Shown: one piece after another, positions 11,557 to 22,484 of the stretch
How positions within the stretch are numbered: position 1 is the first letter of the stretch
Layout: each line of letters begins with the position of its first letter
Assembly: GCA_012845835.1 (NCBI GenBank)
Contig: JABAKD010000025.1
Coordinates: forward strand, 13,547,890 to 13,611,889
Source of the DNA: Undaria pinnatifida
Lineage: Eukaryota > Sar > Phaeophyceae > Laminariales > Alariaceae
Direction of reading: 5' to 3'
DNA: 64,000 nucleotides
Translations under genes and position numbers: made by a program
The notes under the pieces: model-generated
What the model was told of the DNA's origin: nothing
The model's input: only the letters and a program-made list of their open reading frames with translations
Databases searched by the model: none

Positions 11557-11868
11557 GCTACCGGTACCATGACATCAACGAGATTCGAGCGCACATACAC
11601 AATGCTATCCGGACTAGACGGCGCATCGGGGGGCACCTACATCGCATTCGCGGAGTGGTGGGAAGGGTTTGCGCCTGTGTCTTGGACCATAACCGCAACG
11701 GACGGGACGGGAAGACGGCTTCAAACCGCTGAAGGCCAGTTTAACGGCGACTGCGGTTCTACGATCACGTCCTCTAGTACGTACAGTTTCTCCGATCACG
11801 GTACTAGCCGCGGCACGACGAATTTGATCTACATTGAACTTTTCGAGTACGTCGACAACGGTTGCTGA
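11557..11868 (+). CDS. Secreted Cys-rich protein, exon 2 (C-terminal part)
   Basis: The frame is open from the acceptor GAACGCAG| at 11556 to TGA at 11866-11868 and enters in phase 0. It encodes FERTYTML, GGTYIAFAEWWEGFAPVSWT and TITATDGTGRRLQ, followed by NGDCGS and an Asn-Gly-Cys end. The pattern of alternating aromatic and small residues (GGTY-x-AFAEWW ... WTITA) is what I would expect for the last strands of the sandwich begun in exon 1 (LEWTG..DLYVMEPGG). That, the shared strand and the matching phase are the reasons for joining the two. A missing short middle exon is possible. An independent gene starting at the ATG at 11569 is the alternative, but it would lack a signal peptide. Confidence 0.5.
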   Translation, partial: ATGTMTSTRFERTYTMLSGLDGASGGTYIAFAEWWEGFAPVSWTITATDGTGRRLQTAEGQFNGDCGSTITSSSTYSFSDHGTSRGTTNLIYIELFEYVDNGC

Positions 11869-12004
11869 GACATAATCAGCGCGACGATTCGAAACGTTGG
11901 GCTCCGTTTTTCCCGCCGAGTCTGGTGATAAATCCGAGTCAACCAACGGTCTAGAGGTGTTGTATGTTTTGTGGCCCAACGCTTCTGACTTGGTTGAGAT
12001 CCTC

Positions 12005-12062
12005 AAATGAGTAAACGTATCGGTTAAGCTGACAAATGAGTAAACGTATCGGTTAAGCTGAC
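12005..12062. repeat. Perfect 29-base direct duplication
   Basis: Two adjacent identical 29-base units begin AAATGAGTAAACGTATCGG and end TTAAGCTGAC. Perfect identity implies a very recent slippage or repair duplication, or an assembly artefact. Confidence 0.95.
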
Positions 12063-12269
12063 ACGTTTACGATCGAATTTGTTTTTAGGGCTAATTGATG
12101 GCCCAGGTAGTCGTTGGTGCTCAACTTGCTCGATTGAATGCCTTCGAAGACCTTCTTCGAGGGTGAGATATTGAAGCTCCTCATGTTTGGACCTCAGAAT
12201 CTTTTGGTGCACTCTTCCACCGTCGGATGTTTCTAGCTGACAGCATTCGAAATCGGGGACGCGGACAGG

Positions 12270-12525
12270 GGTAGCACGTTTCGGTCATTTGTTTTTTGCT
12301 GAATGTGATAAGGCTCCTTAATAACCCAAAATCGTCGATACGTGCCGATTTTGTAATTCGCAATATGACCTGTCTAGTGTGCCTAGGCCATGGAATTGTC
12401 GGCTGGGTTGCGCTTTCGCTTTCCTCAAAACCCATTTTTGGGTGGGGTTTGAAGATGCTCAAGCGTGAGGAACATCAGTAAGAAATGAAACGGTATACGC
12501 ACCTCTACCGTAGCACTGTTCGGCT
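12270..12525 (+). mobile_element. MITE-like element
   Basis: The landmarks run in order: AAGGCTCCTTAATAACCC, AAATCGTCGATACG, TGCCTAGGCCATGGAATTG, CCCATTTTTGGGTGGGG, a GATGCTCAAGCGTGAGGAAC stem and CACCTCTACCGTAGCAC. It lies just downstream of the secreted-protein gene. Further partial copies fill 12.53-12.95 kb. Confidence 0.6.
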
Positions 12526-13088
12526 GAAACGGTTTTGGAACTAGAGTTCTCCTTACCTCGAAATCGTCAGAATTTCATTGTTTTTACGTTCGAATACCCA
12601 GGCTATGGGATGTTTCGTCGGGTGTTGAAAATTTCTGGTTTCACGAAACCTCAGTTTCTGGGTAGGGAATACAGAGGACCTGTTGAAGTTAAGAGCGCCA
12701 AAAAAAAACAAAAATTTGGATATCTACCGTAGCATTGTTGAGGCTTCCGTTTCGCGACTTTGACTCAGTTCTTCTACGGCAGCGTAGACGATCGTGCTCT
12801 CGACTCGAGAAATGTTTAATTAACTCTGCGAGGATTTTTTTCACGGGCGTTACGACATAGGTAGCCGCGCATACATGCTACAGTAGAGGTGCCCAATTTC
12901 GCTTCTGAGGCTCCTCCTTCGTGCTGCTAGATATACCTCAATTTTTTAATCGGCGGTTTTGAGGAGAAGCTATAAGAATCTAACACGACACTAAAAAAAA
13001 TCATATGGTCTAGGTAAACCAAACAACGATATATTGATAAACGAGGATGCCATGGCGGCTATTCTTGGTGGCGGAACAGCTCGGCCGC

Positions 13089-13333
13089 TGACGCGTGGTA
13101 CGATAGAGGTGGTATCAGTTTTGGTCCGACACAGTTTCTGAATGAGGGGGCTTCCTTAACCCAAACTCGTCGGAAAAGTTTTTTTTTTTTTCATGATTCT
13201 CGTTGAATACCTAGGCCATGGGATCTGCTCATCGGGTAGGAGATTTAGTTTTCTACATATCAATTTAAGGGAGAGGTCATAAGATCCTAAATTGAGGAGC
13301 CTCGCAAATAGTCGTGCTCCACCTCCATCGTAG
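13089..13333 (+). mobile_element. MITE-like element, best complete copy
   Basis: The left terminus is GACGCGTGGTACGATAGAGG and the right terminus is CCATCGTAGCACGCTTCC, reverse complements apart from two or three changes. Between them are GGGGGCTTCCTTAACCC, TACCTAGGCCATGGGATC and TTGAGGAGCCTC. The length is about 245 bases with no coding capacity. The terminal inverted repeats and size are MITE-like; the target duplication is not clear. Confidence 0.65.
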
Positions 13334-13489
13334 CACGCTTCCCCCAAGAACCCCCCCCGCACCCCCTTCAAAAAGGGGTCATCTTTATACCTCTGTCGTA
13401 GACCGTATCTAGCACACTTGAGGCATATTACGTTTACTAGGTTCTCCAATGAGGAGCTCCCGAACGACGCCTGCTACGACAGAGGTAGC

Positions 13490-14039
13490 AATCCAGTCTG
13501 TCTACAGTAGGGAGGTCACTGGGGCCTTTTGCTTAAGTGGGTCAGGCGCTTTTGAGCGAACGACCGCCCTGTTCCTTCTACGGTCTTCACACAGATATTT
13601 CGTGTTTATGTGTGTGTGTTTCGTTTAAAACATGCCACTGCCATGGAATGGGTATGACCTAAGTGGTTGCAAACAGTCCGTGCGGATGCGGATGACCAAC
13701 GAGGGAACAAGCGTGGCAACGGGCACGGTGGACACGGCAGTGCCAATGGGGCAGGGGACTGGTAGATGGATTCACAGGTCACTTTGATTGAACTGCTATT
13801 TTTACCAACGGTAGCATCAATTAGACACTCGGCGGTCCCTCCAATCGACGTTGCTGGACTTTCTACGAGAAACCGGACGCTTTCCCGCACCAGGGAGATC
13901 CTTCATACACTCCTGTCCAATGAAGCCGAAGGAGCTTATAAAGCTTACCCTCTCCTCACAGACAGACCCTCCGCGTGACACTGATCAGTACGGTCGGCAA
14001 GCGTCGTATTTCCCTTTCCTGGCGCTGCCGCGCTGCAAT
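13490..14039. other. No gene recognised
   Basis: Frames over 13.6-14.0 kb are short and show no recognisable domain. There is one partial MITE terminus just before (13468). Nothing else was identified. Confidence 0.4.
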
Positions 14040-14362
14040 AGTACGTGTTGTGCATCGTCGTTTTGTTTGGTTCAATCAGTTATTGTCATCTCTCGGTCCC
14101 CATGTATCATCCCCCCCCTCCCCACGTAAAAAATACACCCGTACTGCCGATCAGAACGTGACATCGCCAACAAGGGCACAGCACAGTGCACAGCATAGGG
14201 CAACTAGCTCTGCGCAAGAAGATGCTCTTCGCACTATCAATTCGCTAGTCGCACCAAACTATGGGGCTCTTCGTCCTGTCCCCTTTTACATATCTTTCAG
14301 TTGCGTTTTCCCTTGCACGAGAGCGGAGCCGTTGTGCACATAATAATGCAAAAGAGGGCTAC
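14040..14362 (+). repeat. Repeat R1, copy A, left part
   Basis: It is homologous to 28741-29050, with shared blocks TGTCATCTCTCGGTCCCC, GTACTGCCGATCAGAACGTG, AACTAGCTCTGC and GCAAAAGAGGG. It stops at 14362 where the copia element begins, and resumes at 26250. The last five bases, GCTAC, are the presumed left target duplication. Confidence 0.85.
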
Positions 14363-14697
14363 TGTTGACAGATCTCTAAAGGTGTACGAGATTTATGACT
14401 CAACTACACTATCTGATTATCCCCGATATTCTTGCAATACCAGTGTATCCAGTACAGGATCTAGCTGAACCGTGAAAAACCTAGCTCATTATTTTACGAA
14501 ATTGAAAACAACCATAGAACCTCGATCTAGTTGTACTCCGCCCGCTGCACGACGATCCACACGTAGCGGCGGGACATGTTGCACTACTCAAAATAACAAT
14601 TTCGAATAACCAAAGAGCTCTCTGCGGAAAAACTGACGATTGAATTCCGTACTAAGAGATCAAGATATAGCTAAGTATCCTCAATCAGAAAAACGCA

Positions 14698-15090
14698 TCA
14701 AATGTTCACCACAAAATCCCGGTGATATCGAAAAGTCGTGTAGTCGAGCGGCTTTGTCCAGACGTCTGCATGCTGATCATCTGACTCGACATGGGTAATA
14801 AATAACTCCCCTTTAAAAATTTGCTCCCGCAAAAAGTGGTGTCGTACGTCAATGCGCTTCGAGTTCGACGTGCACACTGGGTTTTGTGCCAGATTCTTCG
14901 GCCCCTCATTATCCTCGAAAACCGTAATGCACGACGTACCCAACACCGGAGAAATAATATTCAACACATACCGCAAAACCATCGCCTCCTTAATGGTGTC
15001 TGCCAGTGCTACATACTCGACCTCAGTGGTCGAGAGCGTGACGCGTTTCTGGGTTCTCGAAAAACAGCACACACATACGCCCGCAAGCAT
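14698..15090 (-). pseudogene. Copia 1 RNase H domain
   Basis: The translation contains RTQKRVTLSTTEVEYVALAD, the usual copia RNase H start (S-T-x-E-x-E-Y-x-A), then VFEDNEG, SNSKRIDVRHHFLREQ and DVWTKPLD. All are standard landmarks of the copia RNase H end. It lies in a different frame from the reverse transcriptase piece upstream, so the polyprotein is broken between 15090 and 15156. It ends about 330 bases from the element's left edge. Confidence 0.9.
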
Positions 15091-15155
15091 TATAGGACCA
15101 CTTGAAACTGACCTCCTGTAAGCGGCTTTGCTGTCGTAGTCGGCATCTACAAGCG

Positions 15156-16130
15156 CTACAGCTCAAGCCCACTACCCTTCTGGAACGAAACACAAAAATC
15201 ACTCATGGAAAATGCATACTCCAAAATACCAATTGCTGTCCTCCAGTGTACCTCCCTAGGCTGATCTGCGTACCTTGCTACCGCTCTGACCGCGTTTGCA
15301 ACATCCGGTCGTGTTTGGTTCGCAAGCCACATCAAACATCCTACCAACTCACGAAAAGGCCAATCATCTACAGGTTCATTTTCGTCGGACTCCTCGAGTT
15401 TCAGACCATTCGAAAGTGGGGTATTCCTCCCAATACAAATGTCGAACCTCGCCGCAGTGTTTTCAGGGAGGGTTTGTCGCGAAAGCGTCAAAAGTATCAG
15501 TATCCCAATCCCTCGAAAAATACAACTAGCATACTACCGCAGCTCGTCCAGATTGTTGATCGGATCAAGGCGGTCAAGATCTTCGCTAAACTGGCCGCAT
15601 CTAGTCTTAAGCCCTACTGCAAAAACATCATCCACATGCACAACTGTGACTATGGAAACAGAGCCCGGCTCGACCAATCGCAAGACACACGCATCAGCTA
15701 GGCTCTGCACAAATCCAGGCCTCTTTATGTGGGTGATAAGATGATTATGCCACGACCTCGACGCTTGTTTGATGCCGTAGAGACTGCGATACAACCTAAC
15801 TATTTTACCGGACATTTCGCCACAGCCAGGGGGTAGTCACAAAAAACAAAATCCTTTTCCAGACTTGACTATACGAATGATTTCTCGGCATCAAAATGAC
15901 ACAAATCCAAACCCAACTCAAACGCAATAGCACCCAACAAGTCAAACCAAGACGCAGCGGGCGTCGGGGCAAAAGTATCAAGAAATCAATATTTTCACGC
16001 TGCTTAAAACCTCGCGCCACCAGTCTCGCTTTCGTTCCAACCACATAGCCATGCTCGTTGGGCTTCCAGGCCAACACCCATTTCGCCGAGATGACGTTTA
16101 GTCCGTCTGGTTGCTGCATCTTCCCAAACG
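15156..16130 (-). pseudogene. Copia 1 reverse transcriptase
   Basis: The pieces in order (minus strand) are: KARLVARGFKQRENIDF near 16.0 kb; a frameshifted stretch; LYRSLYGIKQASRSWHNHL; VVHVDDVFAVG, the catalytic motif with HVDD in place of the common YVDD; and, after a stop near 15.5 kb, ELVGCLMWLANQTRPDVANA. These match the Ty1/copia reverse transcriptase in order and spacing. At least two frame changes and one stop inactivate it. Confidence 0.9.
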
Positions 16131-16767
16131 TTCCCACGCTCACCAGTCCACGGTAGGTACTCCTTTCCGTTGCCTGCCTCCAAACAGCAGAATACTCATC
16201 CGCACATGATTCAGCATACGAGTTCAGCGTTGAAAGCTCGCTCACCGGGCGTGTGGGAAGAGGGGGACTATCGTGTGGGTGGGCTTGGTGAAAAAACACG
16301 TGACCTATGCCGTCTCTCACTGCCATTAACGACAGCAGCCCATGCCCCGCAGCCTCTCGGTGCCGCGCAATCTCGCCCCTAGTCCGCATCGTCAATATCC
16401 GCCGCAGCCTCTCTGTGTCGCGCTGACTTCCCCCTGGTCCTGCCCCCGGCACACCGTCATCCTCCGGGCCCGGGTTGTAAGTACCCCGCTCCCGGGCAGC
16501 ACGCCTTGAAAACTGTGGCTGCAGTGGCTGTTGCAATGGTAACGGTGATGACGACGGCGGCGGCGGCGGCGGCGACAGCGGCGGCGGCAGCGGCGACGGT
16601 GGCAGCGGCAGTGTCAGCGGCGGTGACGAAGACGGCGGCTGTGATGGCGACGGTGACAGCGGCGGCGGTGGCGGCGGCATCGGCTGTTGTGACCGCGGTT
16701 GTGGCGGCAACAGCGAGAACGGTGACGGTGGCTCGAACCAAGCTCTGGGATCTCCCAGAGGCTTCAA
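16131..16767 (-). pseudogene. Copia 1 Pro/Ser-rich linker between integrase and RT
   Basis: The minus-strand frame is dominated by Pro and Ser (PPPPPLSPSPSQPP-type). The + strand shows imperfect GGC/GAC triplets at 16540-16720. A linker of low complexity between integrase and reverse transcriptase is common in copia polyproteins. Long Ala/Thr-rich frames on the + strand are shadows of the same triplets. Confidence 0.65.
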
Positions 16768-17136
16768 CGTACCCGGGAAGGGCGGCGCCGACGGTGGCGG
16801 TGGAGTGCTTTTCTACTTCGGAGGCAGTACCCTCACGAACGATTTCCTCAGGTGTTCCCGAGCAACGTCGCAATAGTATGATCTACGTCCATACATCAGT
16901 TGATTTGCAACTATCTGCCAAGTGGTTGTTTCCACATTCAAGTAGGAATGAGCCTCCGCCTTGGGCTCCGACTATGAGGTCCTCCTTACGTGGTGAACAA
17001 ACGGCTTCAGGAACAGAAGGAGCCGCGCAAACGGCGGTCTCCCGTGGAACTTCCGGTATGGCGAGTGCATGTCCGGCTTGTACCTGACCCTTGCCGTCAT
17101 GCTGATAACGTCGCTGGCGTACTTACACGCCTCAGC

Positions 17137-17899
17137 CTAGAGGGGCTGCGTCGGCGGCATTTTCGCGTCGCCAAACAAACGGGAGGCCAACAGGCGGGAC
17201 GCCATAGCTAGTTCAAGCGTCATGGCTATTCGACGCCCAACCACACCGTCGTGCTTCGGGGAGTTGACAGGCGTGTACTCACGGCGAATGCCATGGTCGT
17301 CGAGTAACGCCACGAACTCCGGCTTAGTAAAGCCGTTGTCCGAGCGAATGCACTTCTCCATCGACGGGGTATACCTGGCGTTAATGTCGGCCAGTAAACC
17401 AGCAAAAGCCATCGGGACGCCGGATTTCCGTTTTACGAAATACGGCCATCCCATCAGTGTGTAGTCGTCGGTAATCACACCAAGTACTGCGCACCGCCGG
17501 CAGACCTAGGCTGTGCCCCCGATAGATCCACGAAGAGACGCTCCAGAGGCCTAGTGAAACGGTACTCCGACAAATTCACGGTACCGCCATCCTCCTTCAC
17601 ATCGCCTCAGAACAGCCGGAACACCTAACCAACTCCTCACAGATTTCTATCTGAATCGCCGTTTCTCGAAGGATATCAGCATGGGAATGTGAGAGGGAAA
17701 CATGAAGGTTGTTAATATCATTTGTGTTCATCTTTCCGGTGGCCAATATGGCGGCAGAAATCATCGGTGTCTCAACTACTCTAGTAGCCTCTACATAAGA
17801 CCAAGCGTCCCTTTGCAAGAAAGACAAAACTCCATCTAACATATGAATTCCCACAGCATCGAGCGAAATGGAGCATTTCGGCATGACGGCATGGAGCAA
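17137..17899 (-). pseudogene. Copia 1 gag-pre-integrase and integrase core
   Basis: The upstream part (17597-17760) has NNLHVSLSHSHADILRETA and a following CSGC, a decayed His-His-Cys-Cys region. The core has MITDDYT, IRSDNG and YTPVNSPKHDGVVGRR. The second catalytic Asp (RSDNG) is present. The position normally held by the catalytic Glu (NGVVER) reads Gly (VVGRR), so the integrase would be dead even without the frame breaks. Confidence 0.85.
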
Positions 17900-18394
17900 G
17901 AACAGGTCTTATTGCCCACAAGGTGCATACGCTACGTCCATAAGCTTAACCTCAACACCTCCCTTCTTGCAATGCATTGTCAGCGGGGTTTTCCAAAACA
18001 AACCGCCCGCAGCGACCTCATGTCGCCTACTATGCAAGTACTCTTACCAACAAGGGGGATTTACAACCTGCCATGCAAACGGGGTTACCAGTTACATGAA
18101 AGGTAGCCCCCGAATCGGTTACTCACTGCTCTCTCCCATTCCCCCCAAAAAGACCGCTACGACCAACCTTGTCGTTTCGTGTAAACTGCGCGTTAAGAAG
18201 ATGTGGGTTGAACGTAGGCGAACAACTGCCGTCGTTCTTCTTCTCGTGGGAATTGTTCGAAAAGGGCTGTGATGGTGGAACTACGGTTGAAGTGTACCCA
18301 TCACTGCCGCTGGGTGACTCTTGTACCCAGCCACCACCATAGTGCATGCGGTGAGGGTGTTCTTGAGCTGTAAAAGGAACCGCCACGTTCCTAT

Positions 18395-18731
18395 GTGCTA
18401 TTTAAATTGGGAACTCCGCTACGTAGTGACCCGGCCGATGGCATCTGTAACATATCCCATTCTGTCCCCGTGGTGCTGGATTCGGTGGGAGACCCCGGCC
18501 CGTCGGATTTCGCACCGGCGATGGGTGCATCGGCGGCATAACCCCTGACGGTGGGTCGATAGGTATCCAACCCATTGCAGGAACCTGTTTCCCCGTCCCA
18601 AATGGATTTGGACCAGAGTAGTCCCACCAATTTTGCTTCGGGTGACTGTGCTGCTGCTGCTGCTGCTGCTGCTAGTATGCATGCACCAGCAGCTGCTGGA
18701 AGTCCTGCTGCTGCTGCTTGCACCTCCCCCA
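18395..18731 (-). pseudogene. Copia 1 gag C-terminus with damaged zinc knuckle
   Basis: The minus strand encodes a Gln-rich run from CAG triplets (18655-18720), a Pro-rich stretch and then GQNGICYRCHRPGHYVAEF. This is a CX2CX4HX4C knuckle in which the last Cys is Phe (TTC), followed two codons later by a stop. It joins in frame order to the gag piece beyond 24865 once copia 2 is removed. Confidence 0.75.
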
Positions 18732-19159
18732 TGTTGGTGAATCCGTGACTTTTGAAGAAAGAAATTTTGTGAAAATGATACCTTGGTCTGGAGAGACAGG
18801 TCGGGAAGTGGAGTGAAGGAGTGCGGCGAGCACAAAGGCTACGAGCTCCCACGCCACTTCGGAACGATGCACACAATCGGACCAATGCAATGTACGGATC
18901 ACGGCAAAAAGCCGTTAATCCGACCTCTAGCAACAATACGGGAGTATTCTACCTGACAATTGTACGATGTACCATACATACTCCTACGGTCCAGTGTATA
19001 ACCCTTAGGTGTGTACAATCTACCGACCTACCGCAGCATCACAAAGAGTATTTCTATGTGCTAGCTCGGCAACCTCAGATCGACAGTTCTGCTATTCAAA
19101 TCATGCAATCAGATGCTCTACCGCAACTCAGTCGATACACACGGCCGCTATCACGAACA
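18732..19159 (-). repeat. Copia 2 LTR (3' LTR)
   Basis: It matches 24439-24865 over its full length, including CTTGGTCTGGAGAGACA, GAGCTCCCACGCCACTTC and CAATACGGGAGTATTCTACC. It has TG..CA ends on both strands. Confidence 0.92.
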
Positions 19160-19231
19160 CCCTGCCTAGGGGCTGTAGTATCTACCAGACCAAAATATAT
19201 ATCAAAGAAAAAAGAAAAACGACTCAGACTT

Positions 19232-19800
19232 CTATTTCTCATCCCTTGAGCCAAGTGCAAAGTCGTGGTGAACATTAAAACTATCTCTCGGCAGGGCCTT
19301 CGTAAGGATGTCCGCATGCTGTTTTTCGCTGGGAACATGCGTGACCTCGATCATACCCTTCTCGGTCAAATTCCTATGAAAGTGGTGCTTAACGTGATTG
19401 TGCTTACTCCTACTCGAGCCAAGCAGATTCTCTGCATTCGTAATCGCTTCTTCGAAGTTCTCAAGGACGTCGATCTTATGAGGCTTCCAACTGCGCCTCA
19501 GGAACTGAAGCATTCCGTTCACCAACAGAGTCTTTTTCACACAATCGCCCATCGCAAGATACTCTGCTTCAGAATTCGACTGTGAAACGCATTTCTGCGT
19601 CTAGAAATCCAAACCACAAGCATCGCAGCCACAAACACCATCGCTCCCGAAACTAATCTACGGCCAGTGGCCTTGCGCGCAAAGTCGGCATCTACGTACA
19701 CGAACGTGCCCACGTCTACCGAACTGTCCTGCTTGTAGTTCAGAGTTAGAGGTGCCGTTTCCAGACGATAATTCGGGATCTTCTCGGCTGCCTTCCAGTG
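19232..19800 (-). pseudogene. Copia 2 RNase H domain
   Basis: The recognisable part is EEAITNAENLLGSSRSKH, HHFHRNLTEKGMIEVTHVPS and QHADILTKALPRDSF. The stretch at 19560-19800 carries the N-terminal half in other frames. Frameshifts break it near 19552. The end of the frame lies about 70 bases from the LTR, leaving room for the polypurine tract (…AGGCAGGG next to the LTR). Confidence 0.88.
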
Positions 19801-19995
19801 GCTTCTCTTTGGCTAGTGAGAGTGCCACGCCACAGCCCGCACACCATTCGAGATGTCGGGCCTCGTCTGGCTAGCGATCCACATCAGGCTCCACACCACC
19901 TCTCGGAACGGCACATCTCCTGCGCCCTCATCTCCCTTAAAGGACCTGTTATCGTTGGCAAGGGAAGCAGGGATTGAGCTGGTGCGACAAACATT

Positions 19996-20877
19996 TCATC
20001 CCTCGGGAACACTCCTGACGTAACTGTCCTGAGAAATCTCAGTCGGGCAAGCCTCGCGGTCGCGAATAAATTCGCAACCAAGAAAGACCTTGACCTCACC
20101 CAAATGTTTTGTAGTAGGAGAGTCACCTAGTGCTTCTACAACCACCTTAGCCAGACTCGTAGTTCCTGTATACAGAATATCATCCACGTGAATCGCGACC
20201 ATCCCCACCACCTCGTCTCCCATCATGAAACGCAGGACACAGGGGTCAGATATAGACTGCTCAAAACCAATCGTATTCAGCTCCGACACTAGCCTCTTGC
20301 AGAATGTTCTAGAGGCCTGCTTCAGTCCGTACAAGCTCTTGTTCAAACGGGCAACCTTTCCTGACATCGAACCGCAGCCAGGAGGCAACTTCATGAACAC
20401 CTCGTTGTCCAACTCCGACTGAACAAACGCTTGCTTAATATCCCAGTGTAGTGATTCCAAGTTGTATTTGCACGCCAACGCCACTAACAATCGCTGAGAC
20501 GCAGCATTTGCGGTAGGCGAGAAAGTCCCGAGATAGTCCACACCATACTTCTGCTTGAAGCCCCTTGCTATAAGTCTAGCCTTGGCTTTTACTATCTTCC
20601 CTGTTTCGTCTGCTTTCCATTTGAAAACCCATCTAGCATCAATTACATTATAGCCTACCGGGACCTTTACTGCTCTTATCAAGCCTTCGATTTCGGAGGA
20701 CCTGGCTACCTCCAAAGTCTTGGCGTACGTTGATTGCTGGGCTTCTTGATAGCTAACAGGCTCTGACTTAACATCCTGAACCAGTTCCTTTGACAATTCG
20801 ATTTCGTCACCTGCTCTCTTCTCCGCTACAAGTGCATATACTATCGCTGATGCGGAGATGTGTCTTACGGTGGACAC
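19996..20877 (-). CDS. Copia 2 reverse transcriptase (long open frame)
   Basis: This is the best-preserved retroelement frame in the window (about 290 codons). Landmarks in order: YNVIDARWVFKWK, KARLIARGFKQKYGVDY, TFSPTA, WDIKQAFVQSELDNEVFMK, KSLYGLKQASR, and the catalytic AIHVDDILYTG (HVDD rather than YVDD). It ends LGCEFIRDREACP. The domain copies retrotransposon RNA into DNA in the cytoplasmic particle. It is fused in the ancestral polyprotein to the integrase upstream, but the frames now differ, so it is probably inactive. Confidence 0.92.
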   Translation of the reverse strand: MSTVRHISASAIVYALVAEKRAGDEIELSKELVQDVKSEPVSYQEAQQSTYAKTLEVARSSEIEGLIRAVKVPVGYNVIDARWVFKWKADETGKIVKAKARLIARGFKQKYGVDYLGTFSPTANAASQRLLVALACKYNLESLHWDIKQAFVQSELDNEVFMKLPPGCGSMSGKVARLNKSLYGLKQASRTFCKRLVSELNTIGFEQSISDPCVLRFMMGDEVVGMVAIHVDDILYTGTTSLAKVVVEALGDSPTTKHLGEVKVFLGCEFIRDREACPTEISQDSYVRSVPEG

Positions 20878-22004
20878 AAGGCCGGGTACGCCCTGCTGGT
20901 TAACTGCACGGGTTTGCGCGCGAGTCCTACCGTCTCTTCATCATTCTCACGCGCACGACTATCAAAGTCGGCAAGATCAGCGACATGCCGCGGACGACAA
21001 GCGGCTGGAGGGGGTGCCTCCGCCTCTACCGGCCCTCCCGGCCCAGTCGATTCTACATCATCATGCCTTCCCGGCCCAATCGACTCTACCTCATCATCTT
21101 CTCCCAGATTTCCCATATCTACCTCCCCTGCCTCCTGGCCTCCCTTCCCCTCCCCATCAGTCTCAGGCGCTAGAGAAGACACAGAGGGAGCTGCTCCATC
21201 AGAGGAATTGTTCACGGGCGACGACGGTTCAGAGGGGGAAGATGAAACAGAGGGGGATTGGCCTACACTGCCTTCATCTACACTGATAACCTCATCGATT
21301 TCTGCACCAGAAGCCGTTACATCACGTCTTAAACGTGTGTGGGCAACTCCTCTCCCACCAATCGACCATACCTCGGCTTCTACATCGTCTGTACTTCCCT
21401 CCCCTCCCTCCTCTGCGACCTCTATCGACAAGGAAGGTTGCAGTAGAGGGAGCTGTGACGGCAACAACTCCCACGTCACATCTCTCGTTTCCCGAACAGT
21501 CCCAACCCTCGTACGTACTCTAAAATAATCACGGGGGCGGTCTCTCGAAAGACCGACATAGAAGCAAATCTCACCCCTCGGTAACAGCATCGACGGTCGC
21601 TGCCACCTGCAGTACGCCGGTTTCAAAAACGGATACGGCCTAGCAGGACGAGGTTCTCTATACCAAATATCATACGGTAACTTACAGTCAGGGTTAGCAG
21701 AACATGCGGTGTGGTCCATTGCTTGGCAAGCCCAGTGCATAGGTTCAGCCAAGAGTTTGGCAGTCTGGGGTAACTGCACTTGCCCAAAAGGAGCTTCCGC
21801 CTGGATACGAGCCGCCATCGCGGCCTCCTCAATCAATCCCAACCCACGCTCTGCAACGCCATTAAATTGAGGACTATATGCCGGAGTGAACTCTTCTTTG
21901 GTCAAAGGCTCATTGCACACAGATGCCATTCCCCCCCCGAAAACCTCCACTCCATTGTCGGATCTAACAATCTCAACCAATGATGGGATCCCATCAGCAC
22001 GCAC
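20865..22004 (-). pseudogene. Copia 2 integrase core and acidic/Pro tail
   Basis: The frame has IVRSDNGVEVFG (second catalytic Asp) and AYSPQFNGVAERGLGLIE (catalytic Glu present). A typical copia integrase C-terminal part follows (FYVGLSRDRPRDYFRV) with a long Ser/Asp/Glu/Pro-rich tail. The first catalytic Asp lies upstream in YTMIVKDDFTRHAW (about 22.09 kb), separated by a frame break and two stops near 22.04 kb. Confidence 0.9.
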
Positions 22005-22484
22005 ACTCTTAAGAAAACCTCGGAAAGCACTGCCAGCGTCTGATTACTTATCAGGAAATCATCCATGCATGCCTTGTGAAATCATCTTTCACAATCATGG
22101 TGTAATGTTTATCCCTTACGGCCGCAACGTCCTTCCTCCCTCCCAGGTCAACAAAAACTCTGCCCAACTTTTATCTGATCTACGTTTAGGTTCCTGAGAA
22201 ATCCCTTTCCTAATGGCCTTCGGCATTGAACATCTCGTGCAAGCATGCATGTCACCAACCAACTCGGTACCTAGACGCTTTGCAGTAGTACGAATCAATC
22301 CCTCGTGCGAATAGGCATAAATGTTGTGAAACTCGTGCACATCCATCGTGATTTTATGCAAGGGGTTTGAAGGAGTGACGGCAGCCAACACCGTACCTAT
22401 ACAGTCTTCTCTTAGACGATAAGCAGTCGCAATCAGCATGCCATCGAAGTTCGGAAAACTGGCTTGTCCTTGAAAAGAAGTCAT
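22005..22484 (-). pseudogene. Copia 2 gag-pre-integrase / integrase zinc domain
   Basis: HKITMDVHEFHNIYAYSHE, followed by GDMHACTRCSMPKA, supplies the His and Cys pairs of the integrase N-terminal zinc domain. VKDDFTRHAW supplies the first catalytic Asp. The frame breaks at both ends. Confidence 0.8.

Noticed and set aside
14341-14362. CRISPR-like or phage-type arrays anywhere in the window
   Set aside because: No regularly spaced short repeats with unique spacers were found; all repeats seen are transposon, satellite or microsatellite.
16506-17087. A 193-codon Ala/Val/Thr-rich + strand frame
   Set aside because: It is a shadow of the Pro/Ser-rich linker of copia 1, which is encoded on the other strand.
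20860-21528. A 222-codon + strand frame rich in Ser and Pro
   Set aside because: It is antisense to the acidic tail of the copia 2 integrase.
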